From Mallotus nudiflorus (taxonomy: Eukaryota > Streptophyta > Magnoliopsida > Malpighiales > Euphorbiaceae): a stretch of DNA of 64,000 bases. The position numbers were made by a program, and so were the translations under genes. How positions within the stretch are numbered: position 1 is the first letter of the stretch; the number at the start of each line of letters is the position of its first letter. The stretch is from positions 1,133,501 through 1,197,500 of the forward strand of contig CANTUR010000145.1 of assembly GCA_947683625.1 (NCBI GenBank), read 5' to 3'. Below, one piece after another: positions 11,655 through 25,509 of the stretch. Under the pieces are notes generated by a model. That model did not search any database, was not told the origin of the DNA, and worked only from the letters and a program-made list of their open reading frames with translations.

Positions 11655-13747
11655 ATACATGTCACGACCAAAAATAGGGGTCATGACCAGCGTTAGGGAA
11701 CGAGAATTCTTTCGAATCTAGAACCCGTAACAAGTCTTAAAAATAAAATAAAAGCATGCAATATATATAACAACATAAATAAAATGTTTTGCAGCGGAAA
11801 TAAAATCTCATATATAAAATAAATTAATAATCCACCAATAGATTTAAATAAACAAACTCATTTTATATATAAATAATCCTTCAATACAATCTCAGTTCAA
11901 ATCTTTAAAATACATATCTCATACAACATAGTACATAAATATCACAACTGACTACAACTATTGTAGTGTTTAGATTATAAAATAAAATCAAATGAGCAGA
12001 TTACATAGTAAAGCTGGGGTAGAAGAAATTCGGTATAAGGGTCTGCTACTGAGGTATGCAGACAAAGACTCTCCTGAAAAATAGTCAACGGAGGAGAGTT
12101 AGACCTCACTGAGTGAATTGTTATAATATATATACATGCATAGCTAAATGACAAATGCACACATTCAATAGTATATATAATAAATATTTATACAGGAAAA
12201 ATCACACAAATGCAGCAAAATCATTTTTTATATATACTAAAAATAATTTATGATTATGAAAGATCAAATAGAACCCTAGATGATCGTAACATCAAATAGT
12301 GTTAGATAACACTTTAGCCATATAGGCTCACTTATTCCAAATAAATTCACTTGTTCCATTTGGACAGTAGACTGACCTTGAGACACTAAGTCAACCGAGC
12401 TCTAGCAGTCTGATTGTCAGTGTGATTGGCCCCAAGACACTAAGTCAACCGAGCTCCAGCAATCACACTCTTAAATCACATCTCACATTAATCAAATCAA
12501 TCCAATCAATATCCACAAATAGGTTAGTAATATAACCTAAATTCTATCATCGTACCGGTACGTACTCGGTCATAGTGTTGCCCACTAGATAGCACGTTCT
12601 ATTGATATCTTTCATTTATATATAAAACATACATACATTCATAAAATAAATGATGCATGACATAAATTAAAATAACAATATAAACCATATATATACTAGA
12701 AATATACCAAAAATAAACTAAGTATATTTCGAGTATATATATGTCGAATAAATTTAATTTAATTATAAAATAAACTATAAATATACTTAAAAACATTTTA
12801 AGTATAAATTCATAATAAAGCATGCATATACTTTAAAATATACTAATCATATACCAAAAATAAACCTAAGCAATGATTAATCATTTATGCATAATTTACC
12901 AAAATAAATCATACATTTATAAAACATGCAATCCTAATACAGGTATATATTGAATAACAACTCACAGTTATTGCGCTCCTCGAGACGGATCTGATGGGCC
13001 TGGTCCACTAAGCATCGGTCTTGGCACAACTAAACAAACAAACGACAATACGAAATTAGAATAAATCTATCAAAATTCCTAGAGACTCGATCTAAGAATA
13101 CCAGACATATAATCATAATAAGAATAGGAATTCGATCGGACATCACATTTTACGAGAATTCTACAGAAAATTCGGCAAAATCACCCCTATAAAACGGAAA
13201 TCTCTCTACTCAAAGAGTAGAGCCGGTCTTGTAAAGAAACACACTTTAAAAATATATCGCCACACAACCCCTCGGTCGGACTCCCAAACTATAATTCCAC
13301 CGATCGAGGTTCACAGTTCACGAGATAATTGCAAAATACATTAAAATGCCAAAAATACCCTTTATAAATCAAAATATAACAAATTAGAGATTTAAATGTT
13401 AAAAATAATTATTTTACCAATAAATACATAAAAATCCTAATTTTGATAAAATATTATTAAAAATTGAAAATTCTCAATAAATTCATAAATATCGACCAAA
13501 ATACATTTTATAAATCCAAATTACATAATTAACCCTAAAACGTATTAAAAATCGATAAAAATTCATTTATTTAGAAAAATATTATATTATATATAATTTG
13601 AAAATAATTTACGAAAAATAGTTTTAATTAGTTAAAAATACTAAATAATTTATAGAAATCATTTTTATACCTCAAATAACTATTAAAACCAATTTAATTA
13701 TATTTTTAGCCAATTTTTTATAAAATTACCAAAATACCCCTACTATA

Positions 13748-13846
13748 TATAAATTCAATATAATTATTCAAAAAATCACCAAAAATAATATAATTATTCA
13801 AAAATTCACCAAAAATAATATAATTACTCAAAAATTAATTTCTCAA
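13748..13846. repeat. Short tandem repeat in the LTR-like insertion
   Basis: About three copies of a 31-34 bp unit containing AATATAATTATTCAAAAA and TCACCAAAAAT. Confidence 0.6.
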
Positions 13847-14601
13847 CATATAATTCAATAATATCAATATTTATACTCAATTAACCAAGTAATTTCAATA
13901 AAACACATAATTAATCTAATTTTCCAAAAATCACATAAACTAAATAAGTTCATAATAATTATATAAAAATCACAAAAATTACAAATAAATTTCTTAAATT
14001 CATTTTAACACCTATAAACACCATAAATCAAAATTTCAAAATTTAATTAATTAATTTACGAAAATTAGAAAATATTAATAAAATAATAAAAATTTCACAA
14101 AAATCAAAATAATTCCCAAAAATTCTACAAAAATTCACAGAGGTAGATTGAGCTACTAGGATCAATTTTTGTGAAGGAATTTTGCATTAATCATTGAAAA
14201 CGAAACTCAAAAAATTCAAGAACCCTAGTTGGCCGAAAATAAAAATTCAAAACCTAGGGAAATCTAAACCAATTCAAGTGAAACAAAAGCTTGGAAATGG
14301 ACTCACCAGAGCTCAAGGAAGAGATAGAGACTGGTGGCACTCCAAATGGTGGTCGGAAAGTCAGTGAACGGCGATGAGAGCAACTCTCGGCTTCTAGAAG
14401 AAAATTCGGCCAAACAACACTGGAAATGGAAGCTTGGGGTGGCAAAGCAGGTTGAAAGGGAAGGTGGCACGCCAGAAAGCATAGTGACAGGAAGAAAATG
14501 AAGTTGTAGTGGCTGGAGGGGAAGGAAGGACGATCGGGAGGAACGAAGAAGGCTTAATGGCAATTTCATAAATATTTTAAACTTTATATTAGGTAAATAT
14601 A

Positions 14602-15563
<962 letters not shown>

Positions 15564-15640
15564 ATATATATTAAAATTATTAACACTGTATATCCCGATA
15601 CAGTTTAAAATTATTTAAAAACTCAGGATATTACAATACA

Positions 15641-15974
15641 AGTAGTAGTGGGAGATCAATTCATTATCTTTTCAAATTCAACCTAGATAAACACAATCCT
15701 CTATTAAAAGATAGTAAAAGATACAATTTTTCTTTTAATTTTTTCAAATAATATTGACTTGTAGAAGAAGACCCTTTTGCATATCAATTCCTAAAAAAGT
15801 GAGAAACTCCTAAAAAAAAATATTAGCAACACTACGTCAACTACTACTATCATTAGAAGTCACAACCCAAAAATAATTTCAAAGTTTGGACTTTCTCAAG
15901 CCTAACTCTCAACTACCTATATCATCATCATCGTCATCATCATCAACAACATCATTCTCATATGCCGAATAACC
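15641..15974. other. Intergenic, short (TCA)n-type tract only
   Basis: A 334-bp spacer. Apart from an imperfect TCA/TCG microsatellite near 15923-15955, nothing was recognised. Confidence 0.6.
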
Positions 15975-16199
15975 TGTTGAATAGTGTGAATATAATAATT
16001 ACAAAATTAGAAAATGAGAAGATTGAGGGAGGAAATATTCCTAATTGATTTATGTAAATTAGGAATGATTAATATAAATTAGTGATTATATTACCAAAAA
16101 TAGATGTATGTAAATACTATATATAAGTTTCTATTTTGAAGAAAATAATATGAAGCAAAATATTCCCTCAATTCTACTCTCAAATTCTTATTGTTAACA
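15975..16199 (+). repeat. 5' LTR of the copia element
   Basis: 225 bp with TG...CA termini. The 3' boundary is fixed by the adjacent primer site; the 5' boundary is chosen from the TG at 15975 and is less certain. Confidence 0.65.
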
Positions 16200-16211
16200 T
16201 GGTATTAGAGC
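16200..16211 (+). promoter_or_regulatory. Primer-binding site (initiator Met tRNA type)
   Basis: TGGTATTAGAGC is one base from TGGTATCAGAGC, the sequence that pairs with initiator methionine tRNA in plant copia elements. It directly abuts the LTR end. Confidence 0.8.
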
Positions 16212-16543
16212 AGATGATCCTAAGACTCTAAAATCAAGAATAATGGTAGAATTAATAGACCCAATACAACAGAAGAAAAACCTTATGATGCTATTCTAGA
16301 TGAACTGACAATGAAGAAGGAACAAGCATTGACCCTAACCCTGACCCCACTAGCTTTAAATCATGATAACTTCAATACCTAGATAGGTATCAAACTTGAT
16401 GGGAAAACTATGCCCTTTGGTCTCAAGTAATGGAGATGTACATAGCAAGCAAAGACAAACTCGAATATATCGTCGATGACACTCCTTAGCCAGAGTTAAC
16501 AAATGCAAATTTCTAAAAGTGGAGAATGGAGAGTGCCATTGTA

Positions 16544-16548
16544 AAAGG
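16544..16548. repeat. Left 5-bp target duplication of the solo LTR
   Basis: AAAGG, repeated exactly at 17998-18002. Joining the flanks restores the continuous gag homology. Confidence 0.85.
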
Positions 16549-17997
16549 TGTTAGTGATATGCACTAGGTCAATCATTTGATTATGTATTGACTTTCTTAT
16601 TTTATTAATAAAGAGGTATTTCATTATCATTTGATTTTATGATAATTATATGAATGGTTAATTCTTACTAAGGCCATCAATTATGTGACTTGATAGTAAA
16701 ATCCTTAGATTAAAATAAGAGTTCTATTCTAATTATCCCTAGCCATTTATTAATTATATAAATGTTAAAGTATTAAGGCTAGTATGATGTTGACTGATGG
16801 TTATGTTTTACTAATCATGAATATGAGATATTAAGTCAACTTATAGGTACATGATAAGAGATCATGTATTAGATTGACCCACTATGAGAATACTGCATAG
16901 AATATTGTCATAAGTATTTCTCATCACAGTAGTTTTATTTTGGTCCTTTGACCTTGAAATCATCATGGATTTCTACATAGCTATTTTATGTTTTGACACA
17001 TTCTAACATTGTCTTTAACCGGACGATTAGATAGGATGTTGTTGGATATGAAATTAGTTATGTAAGGAATGTGAGTGATTTAGAAGGAGTTTATCCCTCA
17101 TTAATATGAGAAAGATATTTATGGGCCCCTTGATGAGATAGACTGAAGGAAAAAGCATGACCATGCTGAAATGAATTGATATAGAGTTATCATTTTCAGT
17201 CTACTTGGAATCAAGTTAGAATATTGAACTATATAAGGATGACATTCTATGCCTTATGTTCAATTAAGATATCATGTGATAAAGGGACGATAAAATTCAT
17301 TGTAATTAGGTTATGTCGGATTATTGACTTCACATAACTTGGGTAGTCATAATGTCTTGCTAGAGGCCACTTATGACTTGTAGGCCTAAATAGAGATTTA
17401 GGCCCACTGCCAATGTTATGTGAACCTACAGAGTCACACACTTAGAATAAGCCCAAAATAAATATGGGTAAATAAATAAGATATTATTTTTGATTTATTT
17501 TTAAACAAAAATCAGAATATAATAAATGAAAATTACCAAAAGGTCATTGGTAGGTGAAACCCTAATTTGGAGTCTATAAAAATGTTATATTCTCTAGGGT
17601 TTAATACACTTGTTTTTCCTGCCTCTAAATTCATTTTCTTTCTTCTTAGAAAACAAAACAGATTTTTTCTTTTGTTCTTAATTTGTGAGACAATCAAGGA
17701 GGTTGCTAGCACACACACTCCAATTCGTTTTGTGAAGGGTTGTTCGTGTGGATACCTATAGAGGACACACCCTATTGGAGACGTCTTGATCCGAACAACC
17801 AAAATAAAAAAAGCTTGAGGTAAGGTGTCACCGGTGTGAACCTCCTCTCATCCTTCCAGAAAATCTTGCCTCTTCTACGTTTTAGTGAGATTCTTGAAAC
17901 CCTAGATTTAATCAAGTAGTTAAATTACATGGATCCAAGTTTGGGAACGTGATACAATTTTAATTTTTTTGCTGCGTTTGTATCACGAGACCCAACA
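16549..17997 (+). mobile_element. Solo LTR, copia-type, nested in copia gag
   Basis: 1449 bp running from TGTTAGTGATATGC to GACCCAACA, with exact AAAGG duplications on both sides. The 3' part, with GCTGCGTTTGTATCACG just before the end, resembles the end of long copia LTRs. No primer site, coding region or second LTR is present, so it is a product of LTR-LTR recombination. Confidence 0.85.
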
Positions 17998-18715
17998 AAA
18001 GGATGGCTAATAAACTCAATAGAACCATCTTTGATTGATAACTTCATTCGATATCCAATTACTAAATAGATATAGGACTTTATTGCTATCACTTTTTTTT
18101 ATGGATCAGACACTTCTTAGGTGTACGAACTAAAAAGGCAAGTAGCTCATATGAGATAGGCAAGAGGACCTATTGAATCATACTGTAACAATCTCCAAGG
18201 ATTATGGCAGGAGATGGACTTTTGGAGACCAAACCTAATAAAGTGTGCTGAGGATATCCAGGTCTACAATGCCAATATCTAAGAAGATAGAGTCTATACC
18301 TTTCTAGACCAGCTAGATGATTACTTAGATAAGGTTTAAAGTGACGTACTGTAGATTCGACCATTCCCTATAGTTGAACAAGCTTATGCTCAAGTCCAGA
18401 GGGAGGATATTTAACAATCTATTATGCTAAGTGGTACGGAGACAATACTACCAAATGTTGCCATGATCTCTAAAGGGTATAAGACTTATTTGCTGAGTCT
18501 CTAGATGTTTAAGGTTGGATCATCACCCATGACCAGTGGAAAGAAAAAGATAAAGGGAGCTGAAGAAGAGTGCACTTATTATGGGAACCCTAAACATACT
18601 TGAGAAACCTACTTCAAACTATATAAATATCTTGAGTAGTGGCAATATCTAAAAAAGAAACTTGAAGTAGATATGGGTAAAAGTACTGAATAAGTAGCAC
18701 ACACTATAGGCCAAG

Positions 18716-20879
18716 TGTAGACAGCGGGGTTCAGCGTGCATTTAAGATTTTAGCAACCGTAACACTGTTTGATTTTAGGGCTCTAGATAACACACTAACC
18801 ATTTTCATAAAGACATGGCATGGAGATGAGGACTCGGGACCTAGAGCAATAACTGGGATAAATCATTTTGGTGGTACTCGATTCTTTAAAAGAAAGCTAG
18901 CACCATAACCAAGAGATTCTAGATAAGGAATACCAACTTCTTTTAGTCATGTGTTCATTTAGAATTATTTTATAAATTACTATCTTATTCTCTATTTACA
19001 CATAATTTTATTAAACCCTATTAAACATCCATCTAGCCTTAAAGCAAACTAGTCATAAAAATGCATGTAAAAAATACATACAAAGTGCATCGTTCCTAGG
19101 TCTAAACTACGTTAATTTTATTTTTAAGTTTAGCTAATTTTATATTTTTATTTACAAGTGAAATGGACTAAAAGGTAATCCTACATGCTAATAATGAGCC
19201 TAATTCTATTCATTTTAATTTAAATAAAGAAATGAGCTAATGGTCTATAAATTTTTAAAGAAAGGAATTAATTAGTGGAAATAATTCTTATTTAATTTTA
19301 ATTAAGTGAACTTAAGTCTATTTATTTTAATTCTAAAAGTAGGCCTAAGTTTACAAATTATGAAGTATTTAAATTAGTTGGCTTAATTCTAGATAAAAAT
19401 GGGTCTAAGTCTAAATTAACCTAAATAGGCCTAAATTGATTTTAAAATTAAACCTAAAAAACTAATTAAAAGCCTATTTATTAAATGAGTTAGAGCCAAA
19501 ACATGGGCTTGGGTCCCAAAATACACAAAAATCAACAAACAAGCCCAAAAACACAAAAAAAAAAAAAAATCAAAACAATCAAATAAAAAGATTAAACATG
19601 CAATTAAATTATTCTTTCTAAAAAAACCTAATTTTAATTAACATACAACCTAAATTAATCTACTTCCTCCATTGATTTTAATTAGGATTTACCAAATTGA
19701 ACATAATTTACTAATTAATTTTTTAAGAATAAGAGAAAGCTAGACTTTTTATTATTCCCATTATTGGGGCTATTACAAGATCTATAAAAAATAATAAAGA
19801 AAATAAAATTAAAATTATAACCTTTGAGAAAATAAATTAAACAAATTCAAAACCTAAAAAATAATAAGATACACTAGATAGAGCAAGATAAAAATTAAAT
19901 CAGGATCTTTGACATTTGGCTTTCATTCATGGATTCCATGAGTTTCCTTGGTTCAATCATGTATTCATCACCAGAAACGTGAAACACAAAGAATCAACAA
20001 AAGAAAATAAGATTAGAATTAATGAATAAAGAAAACAAAATAATGAAAATTAAACAAAAAAACATAGAAATAATAAAATAAAAAATAATAAAATAATATA
20101 AAGGAAAGAATTAATAAAGAAGAAAATGAGTAAAAGAGTGATGCTATGCATATGCTATTTGAATGCCTCTCAGAATGGGATTTCACCATTTAGATAAAAT
20201 CAACCTTGTGTTTTCTTGATTTCTGAACTTTGAAAAGAACATATTTTTTTAAAAGGTTTTTTTTTTCTCTGTGTTTTTTCATTCAACTTTTTTTATGTAG
20301 TAGAGATTAGGGTTTTTCTCTCTTTATTTTCTTTACGTAATCCTCTCTCTCCTTTTTTCTTTTTTTTTCTTTTCTACCAATCCTTTTCTTTTTATATCTC
20401 GTTCCTAACCCTAGCTAACCACTTAAGTGATCACAGAAGAGACATGATCACAGGAGAGACAGCTCTAATCCTCCCTCTTAAAAACAAACAGGATAAGAAT
20501 TTTAATTTCAAAAAATTATACATGTAAGAGACGTGTACTGGACAAATAAGTACCAAAATTAATTAATTTATTAAAAATTAATTAAATTTGGACCAATCGT
20601 AATTTTAAAAAATTGAGAAAATATTTTTTTTTTCTAAAATTTTAGTGCCTCGACATTACAGAACGTCGACCGACATTATGTAAGGACGATCAACATTACA
20701 CACATTTTCAAATATGCCCTTGTGAAATTCAATTTTTGCAATTGAACCCAAAAAAATGTTGCAATTTAGTCATTAAAATTGCGAAACTTTACATTATAGG
20801 TCAATTTTTGACTAAATTTTCATCATAGAGACTTTCATCGCATTCATGCACAAATGCATCCTGAAATTGGGTGCTTACA
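18716..20879 (-). repeat. Gypsy LTR A1 (3' LTR of element A1)
   Basis: On the plus strand it runs TGTAGACAGCGGGG to GGGTGCTTACA; in element orientation TGTAAGCACCC...CTGTCTACA. 2164 bp. The base after its right edge starts a C-rich tract that is a polypurine tract on the minus strand, so this is the 3' LTR of a minus-strand element extending rightwards. It carries GTCGACC-centred palindromes at about 20649-20700. Its left flank is the copia gag. Confidence 0.85.
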
Positions 20880-20892
20880 GTTGCCCCCCTTT
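20880..20892 (-). promoter_or_regulatory. Polypurine tract of element A1
   Basis: On the minus strand AAAGGGGGGCAAC directly precedes the LTR start TGTAAGC. Such tracts prime plus-strand DNA synthesis in LTR elements. The same sequence adjoins the LTRs at 28964, 41310 and 61928. Confidence 0.75.
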
Positions 20893-21079
20893 GTCACTAT
20901 TTACTTGACAAATTACGATAAAGTAATAGAAGCACACAAATTTGAAGGAAAGAATTAGGGTACTTAATTGTATCCTAATTAATGGATTGATGAAAGAACT
21001 AGGGTACTTAATTGTATCCTAATTGATGGATTGATGCTTAAATTGCTATACAATTTTTAATTAAGATGCTATGTTTAGC

Positions 21080-21650
21080 ATGCTTCACTATATTTCCAGT
21101 AAAACGTCTAGTGAGATATATGTAAATGAGTTTCATTATATTCCCTGTGGGACGTTTAATGGTTCATGATTAGAGAACATGCTATAGGTCCTATGGAACA
21201 TCTAGCAATAATACCGTAACTACTGTGTAGTGTCTGGTGAACTGCACTATATTTCCTTTGGGACGTTTAGTGATAATGGATTTCATTACATTCTCTGTGA
21301 GACGTTTAACGAAATATATGTAATGATCCTCGCTATATTCCCTATGGGATGTTTAGTGATTTATGATTTGAGAACATACTATAGCTCTTGTGGAACATTT
21401 AGCAATGACACTATAACTACTGTGTAGTGTCTGGTGACTGCACTATATTCCCTTTAGGACGTCTAATGATAATGAATTTCGTTATATTCCATGTGAGATG
21501 TTTAACAAAATATATGTAATGATCCTCGTTATATTCCTTATGGGATGTTTAGGGATTTATGATTTGAGAACATGTTATAGTTCATGTGGAACATCTAGCA
21601 ATGATACCATAACTACTATGTGGTGTCTGGTAGATCAAAAGATTTGGAAA
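21080..21650. repeat. Hairpin array type H1 (element A1)
   Basis: Successive units of about 28 nt fold as nested hairpins. Examples: outer arms CATTA/TAATG with inner TCCC-TGT-GGGA at 21134-21161; outer TGCTA/TAGCA with inner TCC-TAT-GGA at 21180-21207; CACTA/TAGTG at 21086-21113; and ACTAC-TGT-GTAGT near 21218-21230. Larger blocks repeat every 190-250 bp. The arms differ between units but still pair. Confidence 0.8.
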
Positions 21651-22084
21651 TTCATGTTATTATTGCTTTGTAGCATATAACATATTGAATTTGAAATTCT
21701 TTTTATGACTACTGGGTAATTCATAATGAAATAATCTAAAATTTTTGTTACAACTATTGTGTAGCATATAACAAAATAGATTTAAAATCCTTGACAAAAA
21801 ATGATGATGCAAGTAAAATGCAAAAATTGAATTCTGTAATTATATTATGCGTTTTGTACTTGATAAAGGATTTATAATTTTAATACAGACTTTCTATGTA
21901 ATTTATAATTCTATGAATTATTAATTAATGATATGAATTTCATGAGTTAATTATGAATGGACCAAATTGTAAGGAAGAAATTTGGACTTCAATGCAAGAA
22001 AGTTTTGGTGGATCAAAATGGATATTTTACATCCTATATACTTCACTTTTGTATATCACGTTCCATTTCTCATTCCATCTTCAT

Positions 22085-22375
22085 TTTCTTTTCCTTTCAT
22101 TTCTTACCAATTATGATACAATACATAATTACTCACGATTAGCTGCAACCCTTTCGTTGCTCACTGATGATGCTACAATCCATAATTGCTCATGATTAAT
22201 TATAACCTTTTATTGCTTACTGATGATGTTATAGTCTATAACTACTCACGATTAGTTTCAACCCTTTCATTACTCACTAATGATGTTGTAGTCCATAACT
22301 GCTCGCAAATTAACTGCAATCCTTTCATTGCTTACCTTTGATAAAGCTATAGTCCATAATTGATCACTGATTTTA
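22085..22375. repeat. Hairpin array type H3 (element A1), about 60-bp period
   Basis: Each unit has two small hairpins: a five-base stem around CCATA, and another around CCTTTC. Examples: GCAAC-CCTTTC-GTTGC at 22145-22160 and GCAAT-CCTTTC-ATTGC at 22316-22331. About five units. Confidence 0.85.
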
Positions 22376-22689
22376 ATCTTTGGTTGTTTTAGTCGAATGC
22401 TTTGAATTCTTTATGTTGACTGATTAGTATTTTTGTTGACTAACTTTAAATTTTACTATGTTAACTGATTGGAATTTCTTTGTTGACTAATTTCAATTCC
22501 ACTATTTAACCAACTCTACAACTTAGGTGTACTTTCTTTTGGATTTGTAATTCCTATAGACTTGTTGAAGTTAGTTTCAATCATAATGAATGTAAAAAAG
22601 TACATTATAATATTGAAAATTCATGAGAAAATTTATCACTTTTCATAAGATAGCATGCACTTAATAAATCTCACTATTTTTTTTATTTT

Positions 22690-25250
22690 CATGACTATCA
22701 TTTATTTGCCATTTATAAAGGTTAGAGACATCGTTAAATATCTTATGCTGAGAGCATATCTTTTATTAAATGAAGAGCTTACTTCTACACCTAATTTCAA
22801 AGAGAATTTGCTAAACGAAACTCAAAAAATTTAATATAAAAAGATCAAATTCTGAGTATTAAAATAAACTTTGAATTATTTTTGTGCCTTTCTTCCTTAT
22901 TTGAGTATTCCCTCACCTTTTTGATATTACTCAGTATGGATACCATTGTTAAAGTCCTTTAGATACCTCTACTCTTATAGAACATTAGAGTAAATAGCGT
23001 AACTTTTGACGTGGGTCCTCTTTTAGTATTCCCCTGCCTTTCTTGAATTACTCAGCGTGGATACCGTTGGAGGTTTCACATTGATACTCTTACTCATTTC
23101 TGATCATTGGAGTAAATTATGTTTGCTTTTATTTTGATTCTCCTCTTAGTATTCCCTTGCCTTTCTCGTATTACTTAGTGTGGATACGATTAATGGATTT
23201 GTACTCGTACTCATTTCTAAGAATTGGAGTAGATTATAAGCACATTTATCATTCAAAAGACTAAAATGATACTCTAAAATTCAAGCCATTTATGCTTTAA
23301 GTCCATAAATTTTGTCTTTACATTTTCTTCCCCTTGTTTGGGTGTAAAGCAAGCATTAGATTGATTAGAGTTTATAAACTCTCAACACAAAGCCATTAAT
23401 TAGTCATTTGAATTCCCTAAGGCTAATACAAAAAAGAACCATTATTATCAAAGGTCAGAGATAGGATTTTCACACATGATCTCATAAAGTGGATGAATTT
23501 ACTTTCAATTTATGAATTTTATGATTGAGATGGTACTTTATTACATAATCTAAGAAAATAGAGTTTTATTACTTCCTTGATTATTTAATGAGTGTTTGGT
23601 AAGTTGTTTGTCACGCAAGGTGATGCTTGGATGAACGATTAACATTTGCAATCTTATATCATTTCCTTTCCCTTTTATTCATTTTGTTTTTCCTTGCACA
23701 AAATACCATAAGTTAGTATGGTCTATTTGCAAGTGAAGAGATTTTGTCAAAATGCAATATTATTCTTTTGCATTCTTCCCTTTTGATTGTGGTGATGATG
23801 TCTCTGATCATAAAGGTCATGATATTTCACTATTTAAGTTATGGCTTTAGGATGTGTTTATATTTCTGCCATTCCATTAATGCTGTGGTAAAGGGCTTCA
23901 TTCCTCTTATTAACATCTCCTACAAAAAAGGGTTCAGGAGTTAGAGATCTTATTTTAGGATCAAATAATTTTTCAAAGTGCATTCATTTTAAGTTTTGAG
24001 TGCATTCTTCCTTTTTTAGGGCCGCTGAAAATATTGTTGGCATGTTGGACCTTCTTATCACCATATTCCATTCCTTACATTGGTCTAACTGTTGTAGAGA
24101 GATATTATAGATGATGCTCTAGAAGAGACTATGGAGATGGATTTTGAATTTGAGGAGCTTGAACATCCTATCTAGTCTCTTGAGGTTGCCAAGTTGATGC
24201 TTTTGTAAGTATCACTGTCGGTGATATTCCCTCACTGGATGGGCCCATTAGGCTCCCGAGGTTTAAAGTCTCGTTGAGTATTAGGTTTACCTTATAAATG
24301 CCACCCTTTTCCTTTCAAATGCTTCACATGTGCACATTTTGACTACCTTTCTACTTTTTTTAACACTAATTTTGAATATTAGTAGTAAAGTATTAACATA
24401 ATCTTGCCTAGGCTTAAAGAATTTATTATGCAAAGCAAGTATTTCACAATATATATATGAAAGTGTATGCATGTTATGTATGACATGCATGATCCTAATA
24501 GGTCTCCTGTTTGGAACAGAGCTATGTTGCTAATCCTGGAGTGTAAGAATGAGGTGCCTCATCAATAGCCTATAGGTTTGAGCATTGAATGCCTCATTAT
24601 TGTTACTTCTAATGTCAAAGCCTCTGATATAGTTTTTCAGATAGATGACCATGATAGCAAATGGGGTCCACGACTCGACATTGGAGCTTGTTATTGACCG
24701 ATGCACTATTAAACTTTTCTTTTGCTACTGCTTTTACTATATGATAACTGATGTATTAGCTCTTATGCTTGTTTTTGCCTTAAAATCTCTTGTATTAGCT
24801 CTTATACTTTAGTATCCATCTTTTCTCTTTGAATGTGGGCTTACTATTTTATAATTTGTCCCTATAGCTATAGTTTGCCCCCATCTTCATTCTGGATTCA
24901 TCCATGCTATTCTAGTAGTCTTTTTTTCTCGTGTGCAAAAGTCCCAGTTCTTTCACTGCTATTGTTGGTCCTTTGACTTACTAACCCTATTAATTACAAT
25001 TTCATGCATTGAAGATGCAAAGGAGTGGGCAAACTGACTAAAGCAAGTTCTTGGTGATGAAATTAACTGGACTTGCTCTTCAAAGAACTCTTGAGCTGAA
25101 TATAAGGCTCGATGTTGATGTAATGATTAATGATAGTTATAAGACAAGACTTGCAATGTAAGTTACTGAGCCACCTGAATTCTTAAGGTATAAGGGGACG
25201 CTAAGCTTACAAGAAAAATTACAAAGGGGTGGCAAAAAAAGAAAACATAA
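22690..25250 (+). pseudogene. Antisense coding-like blocks, element A1
   Basis: Plus-strand (antisense to the element) remnants that recur in other copies. Block 1 (about 22725-22835) reads a broken MLRAYLLLNEELTST-like peptide. Block 2 (about 24110-24200) reads ETMEMDFEFEELEHPI. Block 3 (about 25065-25250) reads a TLELNIRLDVDVMINDSYK-type peptide ending in a lysine-rich tail KKRKHN and a stop. The function is unknown. Extra antisense ORFs between pol and the 3' LTR are described for some Tat elements, which fits this position. Confidence 0.45.
22890..23245. repeat. Tandem array type H4 (element A1), about 120-bp period
   Basis: Three units, each starting AGTATTCCC and including a CAG.GTGGATAC-like block and a TACTC...TTGGAGTA pair. 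GTATTCC can pair with GGATAC, and TACTC with GAGTA. Stem support is weaker than in H1-H3. Confidence 0.7.
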
Positions 25251-25509
25251 CTAAAATAGTGATCTCATAGCTCTGATTTAGCTTTCATTATGTATTGTCT
25301 TTCTATTCAAATACTTATGCAGTATGATAAAGATGAATATGTGATATTTGAACAAAAATTTCAAATTCAATTTTAATCATTCTTTAGGGAAAAAATGAGA
25401 ACATTCATTACATCATATGATACAACTCCTATTATCAACCAATCCTAAATTTTTTCTCTTTAATTTTTACCTTACTGTTCATTTTCTTTTTTTTTTCTCT
25501 CCTTGTTTT

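Larger units (their letters stand above)
16250..18700 (+). pseudogene. Degenerate copia gag, split by a solo LTR
   Basis: The N-terminal part (about 16310-16548) includes LWSQVMEMY-like sequence after correction by eye of frame slips; the C-terminal part (about 18003-18700) includes WLINSIEPSLIDNF, SYCNNLQGLWQEMDF, EDRVYTFLDQLDDYLDKV and a QAYAQVQRED segment. This order matches the retrotransposon gag (UBN2-like) region of copia polyproteins. Many stops (several TAG where CAG is expected) and frameshifts make it non-functional. A zinc-knuckle remnant (C-T-Y-Y-G...H) lies near 18570-18600. Confidence 0.8.
15975..18715 (+). mobile_element. Truncated Ty1/copia retrotransposon (5' LTR and gag)
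   Basis: The 5' LTR (15975-16199) runs TGTTGAATAG to TTGTTAACA and is followed at once by a copia-type primer-binding site and a broken gag. The element is interrupted by a solo LTR (16549-17997) and cut off at 18716 by the gypsy LTR that follows; its pol and 3' LTR are not in the window. The short 225-bp LTR fits small copia lineages. Confidence 0.8.

Noticed and set aside
14254..14569. Two overlapping minus-strand ORFs in the 4-kb LTR-like insertion
   Set aside because: No domain, low-complexity Ser/Pro/Leu content, and located within non-coding LTR sequence.
17247..17802. ORFs inside the solo LTR
   Set aside because: Chance ORFs in LTR sequence; no domain and no start context.
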